Assembly: GCF_005116655.2 (NCBI RefSeq)
Contig: NZ_CP050698.1
Location: forward strand, 1,318,001 to 1,382,000
DNA: 64,000 nt
Reading direction: 5' to 3'
Source of the DNA: Desulfosediminicola flagellatus
GTDB lineage: Bacteria; Desulfobacterota; Desulfobulbia; Desulfobulbales; Desulfocapsaceae
Shown here: positions 1 through 9,478 of the stretch, one piece after another
How positions within the stretch are numbered: the first letter of the stretch is position 1
Layout of the letters: the number at the start of each line of letters is the position of its first letter
The notes under the pieces: generated by a model
What the model was told of the DNA's origin: nothing
Database searches by the model: none
The model's input: the letters and a program-made list of their open reading frames with translations, nothing else
Program-made: the position numbers and the translations under genes

Positions 1-27
1 ATAGCCCGTACATTCAGTGTCACAAGG

Positions 28-66
28 CAAGCCCATCTCCTATCAGGGGATGGGCTTGTCTTATTT
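28..66 (+). terminator. Rho-independent terminator of an upstream gene
   Basis: A 13-bp stem (arms 28-40 and 46-58, one G-U pair, 5-nt loop) is followed by a T-rich tail. It probably ends transcription of a gene lying left of the window; nothing codes before it. Confidence 0.7.
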
Positions 67-85
67 GTAAGGAAAGAAGTATCAG

Positions 86-511
86 ATGTCATTTGATTTG
101 TCACAGTATAAGCCGGGTGTTCAACGTAAAACCCACCTCTTGCTAGCAGCCAGTCTCTGGACTGTTATCGGTTGCTTCCTTATGGGGCGCGGTTTCAATT
201 GGGTTTACTCTGCAGATCTAGCTTTTTTGGTGCTGCCGGCGATCCTGCTGGGGTTTCTGAAATCTCATTTTATCCTTGATAGAACCGCTGTGAAAAGCAT
301 ACATCGAATCCTGCTATTGAAAGACGGGACCTGTATGGGGGCAGTCTATTCGAAAAAAACCTGGTTGCTGGTGCTGGCAATGATGGCAACGGGTTACTAT
401 TTGAGACAGTCTTCAGTTCCAAAGCCTTTGTTGGGAGTTCTCTATATTACTGTTGGTTGGGCGTTGTTTTGGTCCAGTCGAAATGGCTGGAAAGCATGGC
501 GCAATAAATAA
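86..511 (+). CDS. Small integral membrane protein of unknown function
   Basis: A 141-residue protein I do not recognise. Four hydrophobic stretches (about residues 18-35, 42-60, 92-105 and 114-130) suggest a four-pass inner membrane protein. Short basic segments between them include a KSHFILDR-type loop and a basic C-terminus (WKAWRNK). A GGAAAG ribosome-binding site precedes the ATG. It follows the terminator at 28-66 and lies 29 nt upstream of alr on the same strand, so it may be co-transcribed with alr and argS. No catalytic motif is visible, and no function is assigned. Confidence 0.75.
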   Translation: MSFDLSQYKPGVQRKTHLLLAASLWTVIGCFLMGRGFNWVYSADLAFLVLPAILLGFLKSHFILDRTAVKSIHRILLLKDGTCMGAVYSKKTWLLVLAMMATGYYLRQSSVPKPLLGVLYITVGWALFWSSRNGWKAWRNK

Positions 512-540
512 GACTATTTTCTTTTCACTTTGAAATACCG

Positions 541-1674
541 ATGACCGAAATTCCAAATTCCTCAAATATCATTACTATCGATTGTGCTGCTCTTACCCAT
601 AATTACCGAACACTTCGTTCCCGGATTCCTGATGGTGTTGAACTGTTAGCTATGGTCAAAGGGGATGGATATGGTCACGGCATGGTTGAGGCGGCAAGAG
701 CCTTTGCGGCAGGTGGTTGCCATATCTTTGGTGTGGCTGAGTTATGTGAGGGAGTTAAACTGAGAAATTCAGGTATTACAGGTGAAATATTCATAATGGT
801 CGGTTTTTTAGAAAATCAGGCCGACTATTTTTTTACTCACAGTTTAACGCCTGTCGTCTTTACAAAAAATTCCATTGCTCTTTTGTCTGAACGTGCGGTC
901 AAACGTAATTGTACAATAGATCTGCACCTGAAGATAGACAGCGGTATGAGCCGACTTGGAGTTATGCCGGATCAAATTGAAGAGTATGCAGAATATATAG
1001 ATGAATTGCCAGGTGTGACGCTTGCCGGAGTGGTGAGTCACTTTTATGAAGCTGATAATCCTAAATCTTCAGGCACAAATTCGGCATTTACTGTATATTC
1101 GGATGCCTGTCATCGAATTGAAAATACGTTTTCCGGGATCAGGCATATTGCTAATTCCGGCGCAGTGCTTAACTTTCCCGAAACTTTGTGTGAGATGGGC
1201 AGGGCTGGTATTGCCCTGTACGGCTATTCCCCGGATGGCAATAGAGATAATGCCCGAGTGGGAGAAGAGCGTCTCAGGCCTGCAATGAAGTTCTCAACGC
1301 GTATTGCGATGGTCAAGGAAGTACCTGCAGGTACAGGCGTCAGTTACGGGCATACATATACCACTACCAGAGCCACCAGGCTTGCTGTTATGCCGGTAGG
1401 GTATGAGGATGGATACCCGCGCTGTTTGTCAAATCAAGCGGAAGTGTTAATACAGGGTACAAAAGTGCCTGTCTTGGGCAGGATATGTATGAATCTCTGT
1501 ATGGCAGATATTACAGAAATCGATGGAGTGCAGATCGGCGACGAAGCTGTTTTCCTGGGAGAGCAAGGCTCAGAAGTGATTACCGCAGATGATATTGCCC
1601 AAAAGGCCGGTACCATCAGTTATGAAATCCTCTGCATGCTGGGCAACAACAATCAACGAGTTCATATAGAGTAG
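541..1674 (+). CDS. alr: Alanine racemase
   Basis: PLP-dependent interconversion of L- and D-alanine, supplying D-Ala for peptidoglycan in the cytoplasm. The 377 residues match the usual length. The PLP lysine is Lys40 in the N-terminal AMVKGDGYGHG motif. The second catalytic base is Tyr269 in VSYGHTY of the C-terminal beta domain. The PVGYEDGYPR and GRICMN motifs are also present. Only 4 nt separate it from argS, so the two are likely co-transcribed. The ATG at 541 lacks a good Shine-Dalgarno sequence, but the N-terminus aligns in length with the family. Confidence 0.96.
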   Translation: MTEIPNSSNIITIDCAALTHNYRTLRSRIPDGVELLAMVKGDGYGHGMVEAARAFAAGGCHIFGVAELCEGVKLRNSGITGEIFIMVGFLENQADYFFTHSLTPVVFTKNSIALLSERAVKRNCTIDLHLKIDSGMSRLGVMPDQIEEYAEYIDELPGVTLAGVVSHFYEADNPKSSGTNSAFTVYSDACHRIENTFSGIRHIANSGAVLNFPETLCEMGRAGIALYGYSPDGNRDNARVGEERLRPAMKFSTRIAMVKEVPAGTGVSYGHTYTTTRATRLAVMPVGYEDGYPRCLSNQAEVLIQGTKVPVLGRICMNLCMADITEIDGVQIGDEAVFLGEQGSEVITADDIAQKAGTISYEILCMLGNNNQRVHIE

Positions 1675-1678
1675 GTTC

Positions 1679-3337
1679 ATGATCCGAGCACGATTAAAAG
1701 ATGTTCTTGATAATATTTTCGAGCAGGGCGTAGCTGATGAAAGCTGGTCTGCACAAGGCGCTGGCAAATACACGGTAGAGTTGCCTAAGCATGAAGGGCA
1801 GGGAGATTTTGCAACGAATTTCGCTCTTGTTCTGGCTGGTGTTGAGAAACGTAATCCGCGTGAGATAGCAGCCATTATTGCCGAGAAACTTTCTGCAGTA
1901 ACTGAGCTGGTGCAAAAAGTTGAGATTGCCGGTCCCGGCTTTGTTAATGTCTTCATCCAGCCGGATGTCTGGCGTCAGGTTATTGCGGTTATCGATAGTG
2001 CCGGTAAAGACTTTGGCCTGAGTTCTGTTGGTGGCGGTCGTAAAGTAATGGTAGAGTTCGTCAGTGCAAATCCTACCGGACCTTTGAGCATCGGACATGG
2101 TCGTCAGGCTATTCTCGGTGATTCTATTGCGCGTCTTTTAGAAGCTACCGGGCATGATGTTTATCGAGAGTACTACTATAACGATGCCGGAAGGCAGATG
2201 CGTGTGCTTGGTGAGTCTACACGGTCAAGATATCTTGAGAAGCTCGGTTTGCCCTTTGAATTCCCTGAAGACGGATATCAGGGTGAGTACATCATGGATA
2301 TCAGCCAGCAGCTGATTGATGAAAAAGGTGACAGCTTAAAAGATGAGCCTGATGTTACACCCTTCAAGGAAAAGGCAGAGCAGCATATTTTCAAGGATAT
2401 TTCATCCACACTGTCCCTTCTCGATATAAAATTCGACAACTTTTTCAATGAGCGTTCGCTCTATGACGATGGCCACATAGATGATGTAGTGAAGCAACTG
2501 CGTGATATGGGCTATGTGTACGAAAAAGAGGGTGCGACCTGGTTTAAAACCAGTGAGTTAGGGCAGGAGCAGGATCGGGTAATCATTAAAAGCACTGGTG
2601 AGCCAACATACCGTTTGCCGGATATTGCCTATCATCGTGAGAAATATCGTCGTAATTTCGATTGGATGATTGATATATTCGGCTCTGATCATATTGCTAC
2701 AGTTCCGGATGTTCTTTCTGGAGTAAAGGCTCTGGGATACGACGAATCCAAGGTGACTGTTGTATTGCATCAGTTTGTGACCCTGACCAGGGACGGCAAA
2801 CAGGTGAAGATGTCGACCCGTAAGGCGAATTTTGTTACTGTCGATGAGCTTGTTGAAATGGTTGGTGTAGATGTCGTGCGCTTCTTTTTCATGATGAGAA
2901 AAGCGGACAGTCAACTGGAATTTGATCTCGATCTTGCGACAAAAGAGAGCCAGGAGAATCCAGTCTATTATGTTCAGTATGGACATGCACGGATGTGTTC
3001 TATCATCGATCAGGCACCTGAAAAAGGTGTTAAGCAGATTCCTTTTAGCGAAGTAAACAGCGAACTGCTCAAAGAACCAGAGGAACTGCAGTTATTGAAA
3101 ACAATGTCAACGTTCCCGGCAATGCTTGAGGGTGCTGCTCTCGATCTGGCACCGCACAAGGTGATTTTCTATTTGCTTGAGTTGGCGAGCCAGTTCCATA
3201 GCTACTACAACAAGCATAAAGTCATCACCGATGATGTTGCTCTGAGCCAGGCGCGTCTTTGCCTTATCATCGCACTGCGTCAGGTTTTCAGAAATTGCCT
3301 CGCTATTGTGGGTTTGACAGCACCTGAGAAAATGTAG
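1679..3337 (+). CDS. argS: Arginyl-tRNA synthetase
   Basis: Class I synthetase charging tRNA-Arg. The 552-residue protein has the N-terminal Add-1 domain (about 1-110), the HIGH-type signature in LSIGHGRQ (about residues 135-141), the KMSKS-like KMSTR (about 377-381) and an all-helical anticodon-binding C-terminus. Length is normal for the family. It starts 4 nt after alr and is followed 12 nt later by a small anchored protein gene, forming a tight plus-strand cluster. Confidence 0.97.
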   Translation: MIRARLKDVLDNIFEQGVADESWSAQGAGKYTVELPKHEGQGDFATNFALVLAGVEKRNPREIAAIIAEKLSAVTELVQKVEIAGPGFVNVFIQPDVWRQVIAVIDSAGKDFGLSSVGGGRKVMVEFVSANPTGPLSIGHGRQAILGDSIARLLEATGHDVYREYYYNDAGRQMRVLGESTRSRYLEKLGLPFEFPEDGYQGEYIMDISQQLIDEKGDSLKDEPDVTPFKEKAEQHIFKDISSTLSLLDIKFDNFFNERSLYDDGHIDDVVKQLRDMGYVYEKEGATWFKTSELGQEQDRVIIKSTGEPTYRLPDIAYHREKYRRNFDWMIDIFGSDHIATVPDVLSGVKALGYDESKVTVVLHQFVTLTRDGKQVKMSTRKANFVTVDELVEMVGVDVVRFFFMMRKADSQLEFDLDLATKESQENPVYYVQYGHARMCSIIDQAPEKGVKQIPFSEVNSELLKEPEELQLLKTMSTFPAMLEGAALDLAPHKVIFYLLELASQFHSYYNKHKVITDDVALSQARLCLIIALRQVFRNCLAIVGLTAPEKM

Positions 3338-3349
3338 CGGAGAAGTATT

Positions 3350-3607
3350 ATGGCGGTAAGGCGCAAGCCCCAGGTAAAAAAGATCAAATTTGAGTTAACC
3401 CGCAGCAGTATTGCCGGGATCGGTGTGGTCTGTTTTTGTATTTTTATCTGGATGTTTCTGCTCGGGGTCTGGACCGGGCAGTCACTTCTGCTGCCAAAAG
3501 CTGAAGTTGAAAACAGGGTAGCTCAAAGTAACGGTGTTGTGGCTTCGCCAGAGCAGGAAAAATTATTTATCGGGATAGGAAGCAGGAAAAAAATCATAAA
3601 AGATTAA
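3350..3607 (+). CDS. Short single-pass membrane protein downstream of argS
   Basis: An 85-residue protein with a basic N-terminus (RRKPQVKK), one strong transmembrane segment at about residues 20-42 and a short tail with no recognisable domain. A good GGAGAAG ribosome-binding site precedes the ATG. From memory of related genomes, genes after argS in this lineage often encode membrane-anchored SPOR-domain proteins with a similar N-terminal anchor. Here the tail is too short to contain a SPOR domain, so this may be a shortened relative. That link is inference; no function is assigned. Confidence 0.7.
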   Translation: MAVRRKPQVKKIKFELTRSSIAGIGVVCFCIFIWMFLLGVWTGQSLLLPKAEVENRVAQSNGVVASPEQEKLFIGIGSRKKIIKD

Positions 3608-3889
3608 TAGTTGTGGTGAGGCAGGATAGCAGCATTACTCCATCTATTAGCCATCATTGTTAGATTGTGGTTTCCTTGTAGCTTTTCTTTGATATTTACG
3701 ACGTTATATGTAATTGTACATAACTTTTATGTCCGGTTCTGACAGCGCAAGCCGACTATGAAAATTGCGGCGTTGTGCTCTTTTTGTTACTTTTCGTTGC
3801 CTGGAAAAATCAGGGTAATCAGTGAGCGGCCGGCTAATGAGACAGCCCACTTCAAAGACTATCTATCATCCAAAGAGTGACCATAGATT

Positions 3890-6445
3890 ATGATTGGAAC
3901 AATACTTACCAAGGTCTTCGGCAGTAAAAATGACAGGGTTCTTAAGCAGATAAAGCCTCTGGTCAACAGAATCAACGAGCTTGAACCTTCGGTGCAACCA
4001 CTGGATGATGCTGCTCTTGCCGCAAAGACTATCGAGTTTAAGGAGCGTGTGGCTAAAGGGGAATCTCTTGATGACCTTTTGCCGGAGGCGTTTGCTGTTG
4101 TTCGGGAAGGTGCACGCAGAGTTCTTGGTGAACGTCACTATGATGTTCAGTTGATCGGTGGTGTGATTCTGCATCAGGGAAAGATTGCTGAGATGAAGAC
4201 TGGTGAGGGGAAGACACTTACCTCTACACTGGCCGTTTATCTGAACGCTCTCAACGGTAAAGGTACGCACGTTGTAACTGTGAACGATTATCTTGCTGCA
4301 CGTGATGCCGAATGGATGGGTAAGGTATACAACTTTCTCGGCATGTCTACTGGCAGGATTGTTCATGGCATGGATGACGCTGAGCGAAAAGCGGCATACG
4401 CTGCTGATGTTACGTATGCAACCAACAATGAGCTCGGTTTTGATTATCTCCGTGACAATATGAAGTTTGAGCTGGCTGATTTCTGTCAGCGAGGCTTTAA
4501 TTTTGCCATCGTCGATGAGGTTGACTCCATTCTTATTGATGAAGCACGTACTCCGCTTATCATTTCCGGTCCGGCAGATATCTCCACAGAGCTGTATTTC
4601 AAAGTAAACGGAATTATATCTAAATTTCAGCCTGACGAACACTACCTCATTGACGAGAAAGCACGTCAGGTGACACTCACCGACGAGGGGATAGGGCTTG
4701 GTGAAGAATTACTCAAGATTGAGAATCTCTACGACCCGAACAATATCGAGCAGCTTCATCATCTGAATCAGGCGCTCAAGGCACATACTCTCTTTAAGCG
4801 TGACGTCGATTATATCGTCAATAACGAGCAGGTTGTAATTGTTGATGAGTTTACGGGTCGTACCATGGAAGGCCGTCGCTACAGCGATGGACTGCATCAG
4901 GCGCTGGAAGCAAAAGAAGGGGTGAAAATCGAGCGTGAGAATCAGACGCTTGCCTCTATTACCTTCCAGAACTATTTCAGAATGTATGACAAGCTCGCTG
5001 GTATGACCGGTACAGCTGATACTGAAGCTCCGGAATTCAAGAAAATCTATGATCTCGATGTTGTTGTTATGCCAACCAATATGCCAATGGTTCGTGACGA
5101 TTATGCTGATGTCATCTACAAGAACGAGGATGCGAAGTACCGTGCTGTAGTTAATGAGATTAAAGATATGCATGAAGCCGGCAGGCCGGTTCTGGTCGGC
5201 ACAATCTCAATTGATGTCTCAGAGAAAATTGCCAGAATGCTCAAGAAAGAGAAAATTGAGCATGAAGTCTTAAACGCGAAACACCATGAGCGTGAAGCCG
5301 AAATCATCGCAGAAGCCGGCCAGAAAGGTAAGGTAACCATCGCCACCAATATGGCAGGTCGTGGTACTGATATCAAACTGGGTGAAGGTGTCGTTGAAGT
5401 CGGTGGATTGCACATTCTCGGTACTTCCCGTCATGAATCCCGACGTATTGATAATCAGCTTCGTGGTCGAGCAGGCCGTCAGGGTGATCCAGGTTCATCA
5501 CGTTTCTTTCTCTCTTTAGAAGATGATCTCCTGCGCATATTTGGATCTGACCGTATTACCGGAATCATGGATAAGCTTGGCATGGAAGAAGATGAGCCTA
5601 TTGAGCACCGTATGATCAGCAAGGCTATCGAAAATGCTCAGCGCAAAGTAGAGGGGCATAACTTTGATATTCGTAAGCATCTTCTGGAATACGATGATGT
5701 AATGAATAAGCAGCGTGAGATCATTTACCAGCAGCGTCGTGAAGTGCTGGAGGGTGATGACATTGCAAATATTATTCAGGATATGATAGCGGATGTCGCT
5801 GATGGAGTTATCACAGAGTTTTATCAGGACCGGGTCGATTCACATGAATGGGACTGGGATGCGTATCATGACCGTATGCTTGAACTGTTCAATATCGGAT
5901 ATAAATGGCCTGAAGAAGATCGGGTTGATCTCACTGAAGAAACTTTCCGTGAAAAGACGATGGAGCTTATCGGTAAGGCATATGCAGCACAGGAAGAGGC
6001 CAACACTCCTGAGAATATGCGACAGCTCGAAAAAATCCTTCTCCTGCAGATAGTCGATGCAAGCTGGAAAGACCACCTGCTTTCAATGGATCATCTGAAA
6101 GAAGGTATTGGACTTCGGGGATATGGTCAGAAAAACCCGCTTAACGAGTATAAGCGTGAAGGTTTCGAGCTCTTTAATAACGTTATGGATGCTGTGCGGA
6201 CCCAGATTGTATCAAGTTTGATGCGTGTGCGGGTCATGCAGCAGGACGATGTTGAACGCCTTGAGGAAGAACGTCGCCGTAAGCAGGAAATTGAAATGAA
6301 GATGAGTAAAATTGCATCCGGTGGCAGTGATGCTGAAGGTTCTGACGCGACATTCAAGCGTGATGGAGATAAGCCCGGCAGAAACTCTCCATGTTCGTGC
6401 GGCTCAGGCAAGAAATATAAAAAATGTTGTGGCAAAACGAATTAA
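3890..6445 (+). CDS. secA: Preprotein translocase ATPase SecA
   Basis: Motor ATPase that drives unfolded preproteins through SecYEG at the inner membrane. At 851 residues it is full length. The Walker A region KTGEGKT lies near residues 103-109, the DEAD-type Walker [13 protein letters not shown] near 208-219, the preprotein cross-linking and helical scaffold regions follow, and the SecB/zinc-binding tail [13 protein letters not shown] is at the C-terminus. A 282-nt gap separates it from the upstream small gene; no clear promoter was found there. The last 90 bp are duplicated downstream (see 6552-6641). Confidence 0.98.
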   Translation: MIGTILTKVFGSKNDRVLKQIKPLVNRINELEPSVQPLDDAALAAKTIEFKERVAKGESLDDLLPEAFAVVREGARRVLGERHYDVQLIGGVILHQGKIAEMKTGEGKTLTSTLAVYLNALNGKGTHVVTVNDYLAARDAEWMGKVYNFLGMSTGRIVHGMDDAERKAAYAADVTYATNNELGFDYLRDNMKFELADFCQRGFNFAIVDEVDSILIDEARTPLIISGPADISTELYFKVNGIISKFQPDEHYLIDEKARQVTLTDEGIGLGEELLKIENLYDPNNIEQLHHLNQALKAHTLFKRDVDYIVNNEQVVIVDEFTGRTMEGRRYSDGLHQALEAKEGVKIERENQTLASITFQNYFRMYDKLAGMTGTADTEAPEFKKIYDLDVVVMPTNMPMVRDDYADVIYKNEDAKYRAVVNEIKDMHEAGRPVLVGTISIDVSEKIARMLKKEKIEHEVLNAKHHEREAEIIAEAGQKGKVTIATNMAGRGTDIKLGEGVVEVGGLHILGTSRHESRRIDNQLRGRAGRQGDPGSSRFFLSLEDDLLRIFGSDRITGIMDKLGMEEDEPIEHRMISKAIENAQRKVEGHNFDIRKHLLEYDDVMNKQREIIYQQRREVLEGDDIANIIQDMIADVADGVITEFYQDRVDSHEWDWDAYHDRMLELFNIGYKWPEEDRVDLTEETFREKTMELIGKAYAAQEEANTPENMRQLEKILLLQIVDASWKDHLLSMDHLKEGIGLRGYGQKNPLNEYKREGFELFNNVMDAVRTQIVSSLMRVRVMQQDDVERLEEERRRKQEIEMKMSKIASGGSDAEGSDATFKRDGDKPGRNSPCSCGSGKKYKKCCGKTN

Positions 6446-6457
6446 CAGTCAGGAATA

Positions 6458-6554
6458 AAGACTAAGGACTAAAGACAAAGGACAAAGGACTAAGGACTAA
6501 GTAAACAACATTACTCAGTCCTCAGTCCTTTAACCTCAGTCCATAGTCTTTAAG
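6458..6554. repeat. Inverted heptamer-repeat array forming a long hairpin
   Basis: Six tandem heptamers of the AGGACTA type occupy 6458-6499. A 13-nt loop follows, then six heptamers of the complementary CCTCAGT type at 6513-6554. The inner 18 nt of each arm pair with only two mismatches (6485-6502 with 6513-6530). Lying between convergent secA and ppk2, it may act as a two-way terminator. A shortened second copy lies at 6653-6712. Confidence 0.75.
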
Positions 6555-6641
6555 CGTGATGGAGATAAGCCCGGCAGAAACTCACCATGTTCTTGTGGCT
6601 CCGGCAAGAAAAATAAAAAATGTTGTGGCAAAACGAATTAA
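6552..6641 (+). pseudogene. Duplicated secA C-terminal (SEC-C zinc motif) fragment
   Basis: This stretch repeats the end of secA (6356-6445), encoding the same Cys-rich tail and stop. There is no in-frame start, and a stop lies upstream at 6531-6533, so it should not be translated. Five substitutions separate the copies: four are synonymous and one changes Tyr to Asn in the KKYKKC segment. The duplicated block continues into the heptamer hairpin, so the whole unit (about 170-196 bp) is a tandem duplication. Confidence 0.85.
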
Positions 6642-6652
6642 CAATCAGGAAT

Positions 6653-6712
6653 AAAGACAAAGGACTGAGTATACAACATTACTCAGTCCTCAGTCCTTTA
6701 ACCTCAGTCCTA
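6653..6712. repeat. Second, shorter copy of the heptamer hairpin
   Basis: The left arm has only two heptamers (28 bp deleted relative to the copy at 6458). The right arm is intact. The inner stem GGACTGAGT/ACTCAGTCC is perfect. It sits just before the 3' end of the minus-strand ppk2 gene and probably terminates both converging transcripts. Confidence 0.65.
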
Positions 6713-6716
6713 TTTT

Positions 6717-7616
6717 TCACCCATGCAGTTTATTCGGTGTCATCAGCATCTCTTCCATATGTCGTAGTTCATCAATACCCGATACTACAACGTCAGGGTT
6801 TGCAATAAGTTCTTCATCAGGAAGTTTGTCCTCATAGTTCATTGATGAAAGGATGTGTTTCATGCAATGTATACGGGCATTTTTCTTGTTATCAGAGCGG
6901 ATGATTGTCCACGGTGCGATGGTGCGGTTCGTTTCTGTGAGCATCTGGAATTTTCGTACAGAATACTGATCCCAGTATTTCTGGGCGAGATTGTCGACTG
7001 GTGAGAGTTTATAATGCTTCAATGGATCAGTTTTACGGGAATCAAAACGTTCTTTCTGAACAACCTTTGACACAGAAAAATAGAATTTAAACAGTTTAAT
7101 GCCGTCTTTAACAAGCATTTCTTCAAGCATGGGGACATCTTTTAAGAACCGCTTGTTTTGCTCGTCAGTACAAAATCCCATGACTGGTTCAACCATTGCG
7201 CGATTGTACCAGCTTCTATCAAATATCACAAATTCACCGGCATAAGGCAGGTGTGATATATATCGTTGAAAATACCACTGGGTGACTTCAGTTTCGTTAG
7301 GTTGGGTGAGGGCAACAACCCGGGTATTTCTTGGGTTGAGATGAGCGATAATACGCTTAATCGTACCACCCTTGCCGGCAGCATCCCTGCCTTCAAAAAT
7401 GGCCAGAACCCGTTCTCCCTTCTTTTTCATGGAAATCTGCAGCTTCATGAGTTCTATCTGCAGTTTTTTCAGTTCCAGCTCATATTCAAGGTGTTTGTTT
7501 TTTATCCAGATTGCCGTCCTGTTGTTTCCTTCACGTGTTGTAAGATTTTTAGACGCGGTACCCTCCAGCAGCCTGGGAGTTTCAGGTTTTTCTTTGACTT
7601 TCGACTTTTTTGCCAT
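6717..7616 (-). CDS. ppk2: Polyphosphate kinase 2 family protein (downstream copy)
   Basis: PPK2 enzymes transfer phosphate between polyphosphate and nucleotides in the cytoplasm. The 299-residue single-domain protein has Walker A GRDAAGKGGT (about 76-85), Walker B/lid FDRSWYNRA (about 132-140), and the MVEPVMGFC and PLKHYKLSPVD motifs typical of the family. Whether it phosphorylates NDPs or NMPs cannot be decided by eye. It lies 42 nt downstream of a second ppk2 gene and probably shares its transcript. The two are paralogous but clearly diverged. Confidence 0.93.
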   Translation of the reverse strand: MAKKSKVKEKPETPRLLEGTASKNLTTREGNNRTAIWIKNKHLEYELELKKLQIELMKLQISMKKKGERVLAIFEGRDAAGKGGTIKRIIAHLNPRNTRVVALTQPNETEVTQWYFQRYISHLPYAGEFVIFDRSWYNRAMVEPVMGFCTDEQNKRFLKDVPMLEEMLVKDGIKLFKFYFSVSKVVQKERFDSRKTDPLKHYKLSPVDNLAQKYWDQYSVRKFQMLTETNRTIAPWTIIRSDNKKNARIHCMKHILSSMNYEDKLPDEELIANPDVVVSGIDELRHMEEMLMTPNKLHG

Positions 7617-7658
7617 GATGAGTACCCTTTTCTGAAATGGAAATGAATCTGAATCACA

Positions 7659-8633
7659 TCAGCGAAGCGCCGAACCAAACTGTTTTTTCTCCTGAGCCAT
7701 TCGTTTAAGCTCAACATTTCCTGGAATTACTGTTTCAGGATCCAGTTTGAAATTCAGGGTTCTGCTTCTGCCTCTGTACTTTATAGAGTTAAGAATAAGT
7801 TTCATGGTCTCACGTCTGGCAAGATGTTTATTGTCCGAACGGATAACCCACCATTTCGAACTGCTGGTATGTGTCTTCTGTAGCAGAACCCGTTTTTTTT
7901 CAGTGAACTCATCCCACAGGTCCTGTGCCTGAAGGTCAACTTCGCTCAGTTTCCACTGGCGAAGCGGGTCATTTCTGCGGCGTTCAAACCGTTTAGCCTG
8001 CTCGTCCTTTGATACCGAAAAATAGAGCTTAAGCAGGACTGTTTTTCCTGCATCAAGAATGAAATTTTCTTCGTAACTGTTAACTTTCTTCAAGAACCGT
8101 TTGTATTGATCAGAGCTGCAAAAGCCCATAACAGGTTCAACCATGGCCCTGTTGTACCAACTTCGATCAAACAGTACGATCTCACCGGCATGCGGGAACT
8201 GTTCGATGTACCGCTTGATATGCAATTCAGTACGTTGAATCTCGTTAGGCTTTCCCAAAGCTACAACACGATAACGCTTTTCATTCATATAGCGGGTGAC
8301 ACGCCGGATTGTCCCCCCTTTACCAGAAGCATCACGCCCATCGAAAAGTATAATCATCTTTTTCCCGGTACTTTCAAGATGCATCTGCATTTTAATGAGT
8401 TCTGCCTGATACGGTTTAAGCTCCTCTGCGTAATAATATTTCAGCAGGGCTGCCTCAACGATTTCCTCTTTATGACGATCCGAGAGAACACTGGTGATTG
8501 CACGGCTGATATCAGAAGGCCGCCTGGTACTGGGAGTGCGGTCGAGGTCCTTGACGAGGTCACGGATTATTGCGGTCGTTCCACGGGAAGGATCGAATAG
8601 ATTACCCGATTGATTACTGCTCTTTTTGGGCAT
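7659..8633 (-). CDS. ppk2: Polyphosphate kinase 2 family protein (upstream copy)
   Basis: Second PPK2 paralogue, 324 residues from the chosen ATG. Walker A GRDASGKGGT is near residues 99-108, and the FDRSWYNRAMVEP segment follows. The start at 8633 (MPKKSSNQ) is preferred over an in-frame ATG at 8660 because GGAG lies 8 nt upstream of 8633, while 8660 has no ribosome-binding site. The N-terminal extension of about 75 residues is longer than in the downstream copy. A sigma70-like promoter lies at 8702-8731. Tandem PPK2 genes suggest complementary substrate preferences or directions; that is inference. Confidence 0.92.
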   Translation of the reverse strand: MPKKSSNQSGNLFDPSRGTTAIIRDLVKDLDRTPSTRRPSDISRAITSVLSDRHKEEIVEAALLKYYYAEELKPYQAELIKMQMHLESTGKKMIILFDGRDASGKGGTIRRVTRYMNEKRYRVVALGKPNEIQRTELHIKRYIEQFPHAGEIVLFDRSWYNRAMVEPVMGFCSSDQYKRFLKKVNSYEENFILDAGKTVLLKLYFSVSKDEQAKRFERRRNDPLRQWKLSEVDLQAQDLWDEFTEKKRVLLQKTHTSSSKWWVIRSDNKHLARRETMKLILNSIKYRGRSRTLNFKLDPETVIPGNVELKRMAQEKKQFGSALR

Positions 8634-8701
8634 GGAAAAAACTCCAGTGTTAGAAAACATTGGGGGGAATGTTACGGTTTGATTAAGGCTATTATCTGAA
8701 T

Positions 8702-8731
8702 ATTATAGCAAAATATGTGCGATCTATGCAA
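8702..8731 (-). promoter_or_regulatory. Sigma70-like promoter for the ppk2 pair
   Basis: Read on the minus strand: -35 TTGCAT (8726-8731), 18-bp spacer, -10 TATAAT (8702-8707). The start of transcription would fall near 8695, about 60 nt before the preferred ppk2 start at 8633. Confidence 0.55.
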
Positions 8732-8734
8732 ACG

Positions 8735-9478
8735 TCAATTAAGTTTTTTTCCAAGACTGTACATCATTTGGTAGATAGGCGGTAAGTGGTGATGGTTCAG
8801 TGCCTCAATAACTGCGTTGACGTTGTACTCAATTCTGTAATGCGTAACATTGATTGTATTTCTGTTAAAAGACAATACTGCACAGCTTACTCGTGGGTCT
8901 CCGTCAAACATTCGCCCTGCAGAACCCGGGTTAATAAAATGGCTGGATAGCGCTTGAAAATGATATGGAGTGTGGGAGTGGCCTGTCACTACTATTCTGT
9001 AGGGGAACTCAGAAGCCAGTTCCTTGAAACGATTCTCAGGGCTTATGTCAAAGAGGAACTCATGAGGTGCTGCGGGGCTTCCGTGAAAAACACCTAGAAG
9101 GTCACTTTTACCTGCAGGTGGTGCTGTGGTTGTGAACAGGGGTACTTCACGAGAAATCGGCAGGTTCATCAGGTAGTGACTGCAATCCTTGTCAAGAATG
9201 TCTGCAGTGTGTGAATACATGATACGTTTATCTGGTTTTGACGGCTTCTTGAATGTCTTCCCTTTAAGCAGCTTGATAACCTTTTTGTCAGTATTCCCAA
9301 GGATTGACAGTGCTTTTTTATCCATTAACCAATGTATAACTTCATTTGGAAATGGCGCATAGACAACAGAGTCACCGCAATTGATGATGTAATCAAAGTG
9401 AGTTCCTTTAAAGGTGTGCTCAATTGCTTCAAGTGCTGGAAAGTTCCCATGTATGTCTGCAAGTAGAAGTATTTTCAT
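8735..9478 (-). CDS. Calcineurin-like metallophosphoesterase, YfcE/MJ0936 type
   Basis: A 247-residue predicted cytoplasmic metal-dependent phosphoesterase. The metal-binding motifs appear in order: DIHGN (residues 8-12), GDSV (about 36-39), GNTDK (about 62-66), GHSHTPYH (about 166-173) and NPGS. The natural substrate is unknown; relatives hydrolyse phosphodiesters or nucleotides. An insert of about 40 residues rich in prolines (TTAPPAGKSD region) interrupts the core. It lies just upstream of the ppk2 pair on the same strand, but the ppk2 genes have their own likely promoter, so a shared role in phosphate metabolism is only suggestive. Confidence 0.85.
   Translation of the reverse strand: MKILLLADIHGNFPALEAIEHTFKGTHFDYIINCGDSVVYAPFPNEVIHWLMDKKALSILGNTDKKVIKLLKGKTFKKPSKPDKRIMYSHTADILDKDCSHYLMNLPISREVPLFTTTAPPAGKSDLLGVFHGSPAAPHEFLFDISPENRFKELASEFPYRIVVTGHSHTPYHFQALSSHFINPGSAGRMFDGDPRVSCAVLSFNRNTINVTHYRIEYNVNAVIEALNHHHLPPIYQMMYSLGKKLN

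Noticed and set aside
1570-1956. Long antisense frames opposite alr, argS, secA and other genes
   Set aside because: They are shadow frames of well-supported genes without ribosome-binding sites or family motifs.
6458-6712. CRISPR-like repeat-spacer array
   Set aside because: Units are 7 bp with no spacers, inverted in the second arm, and no cas genes are present.
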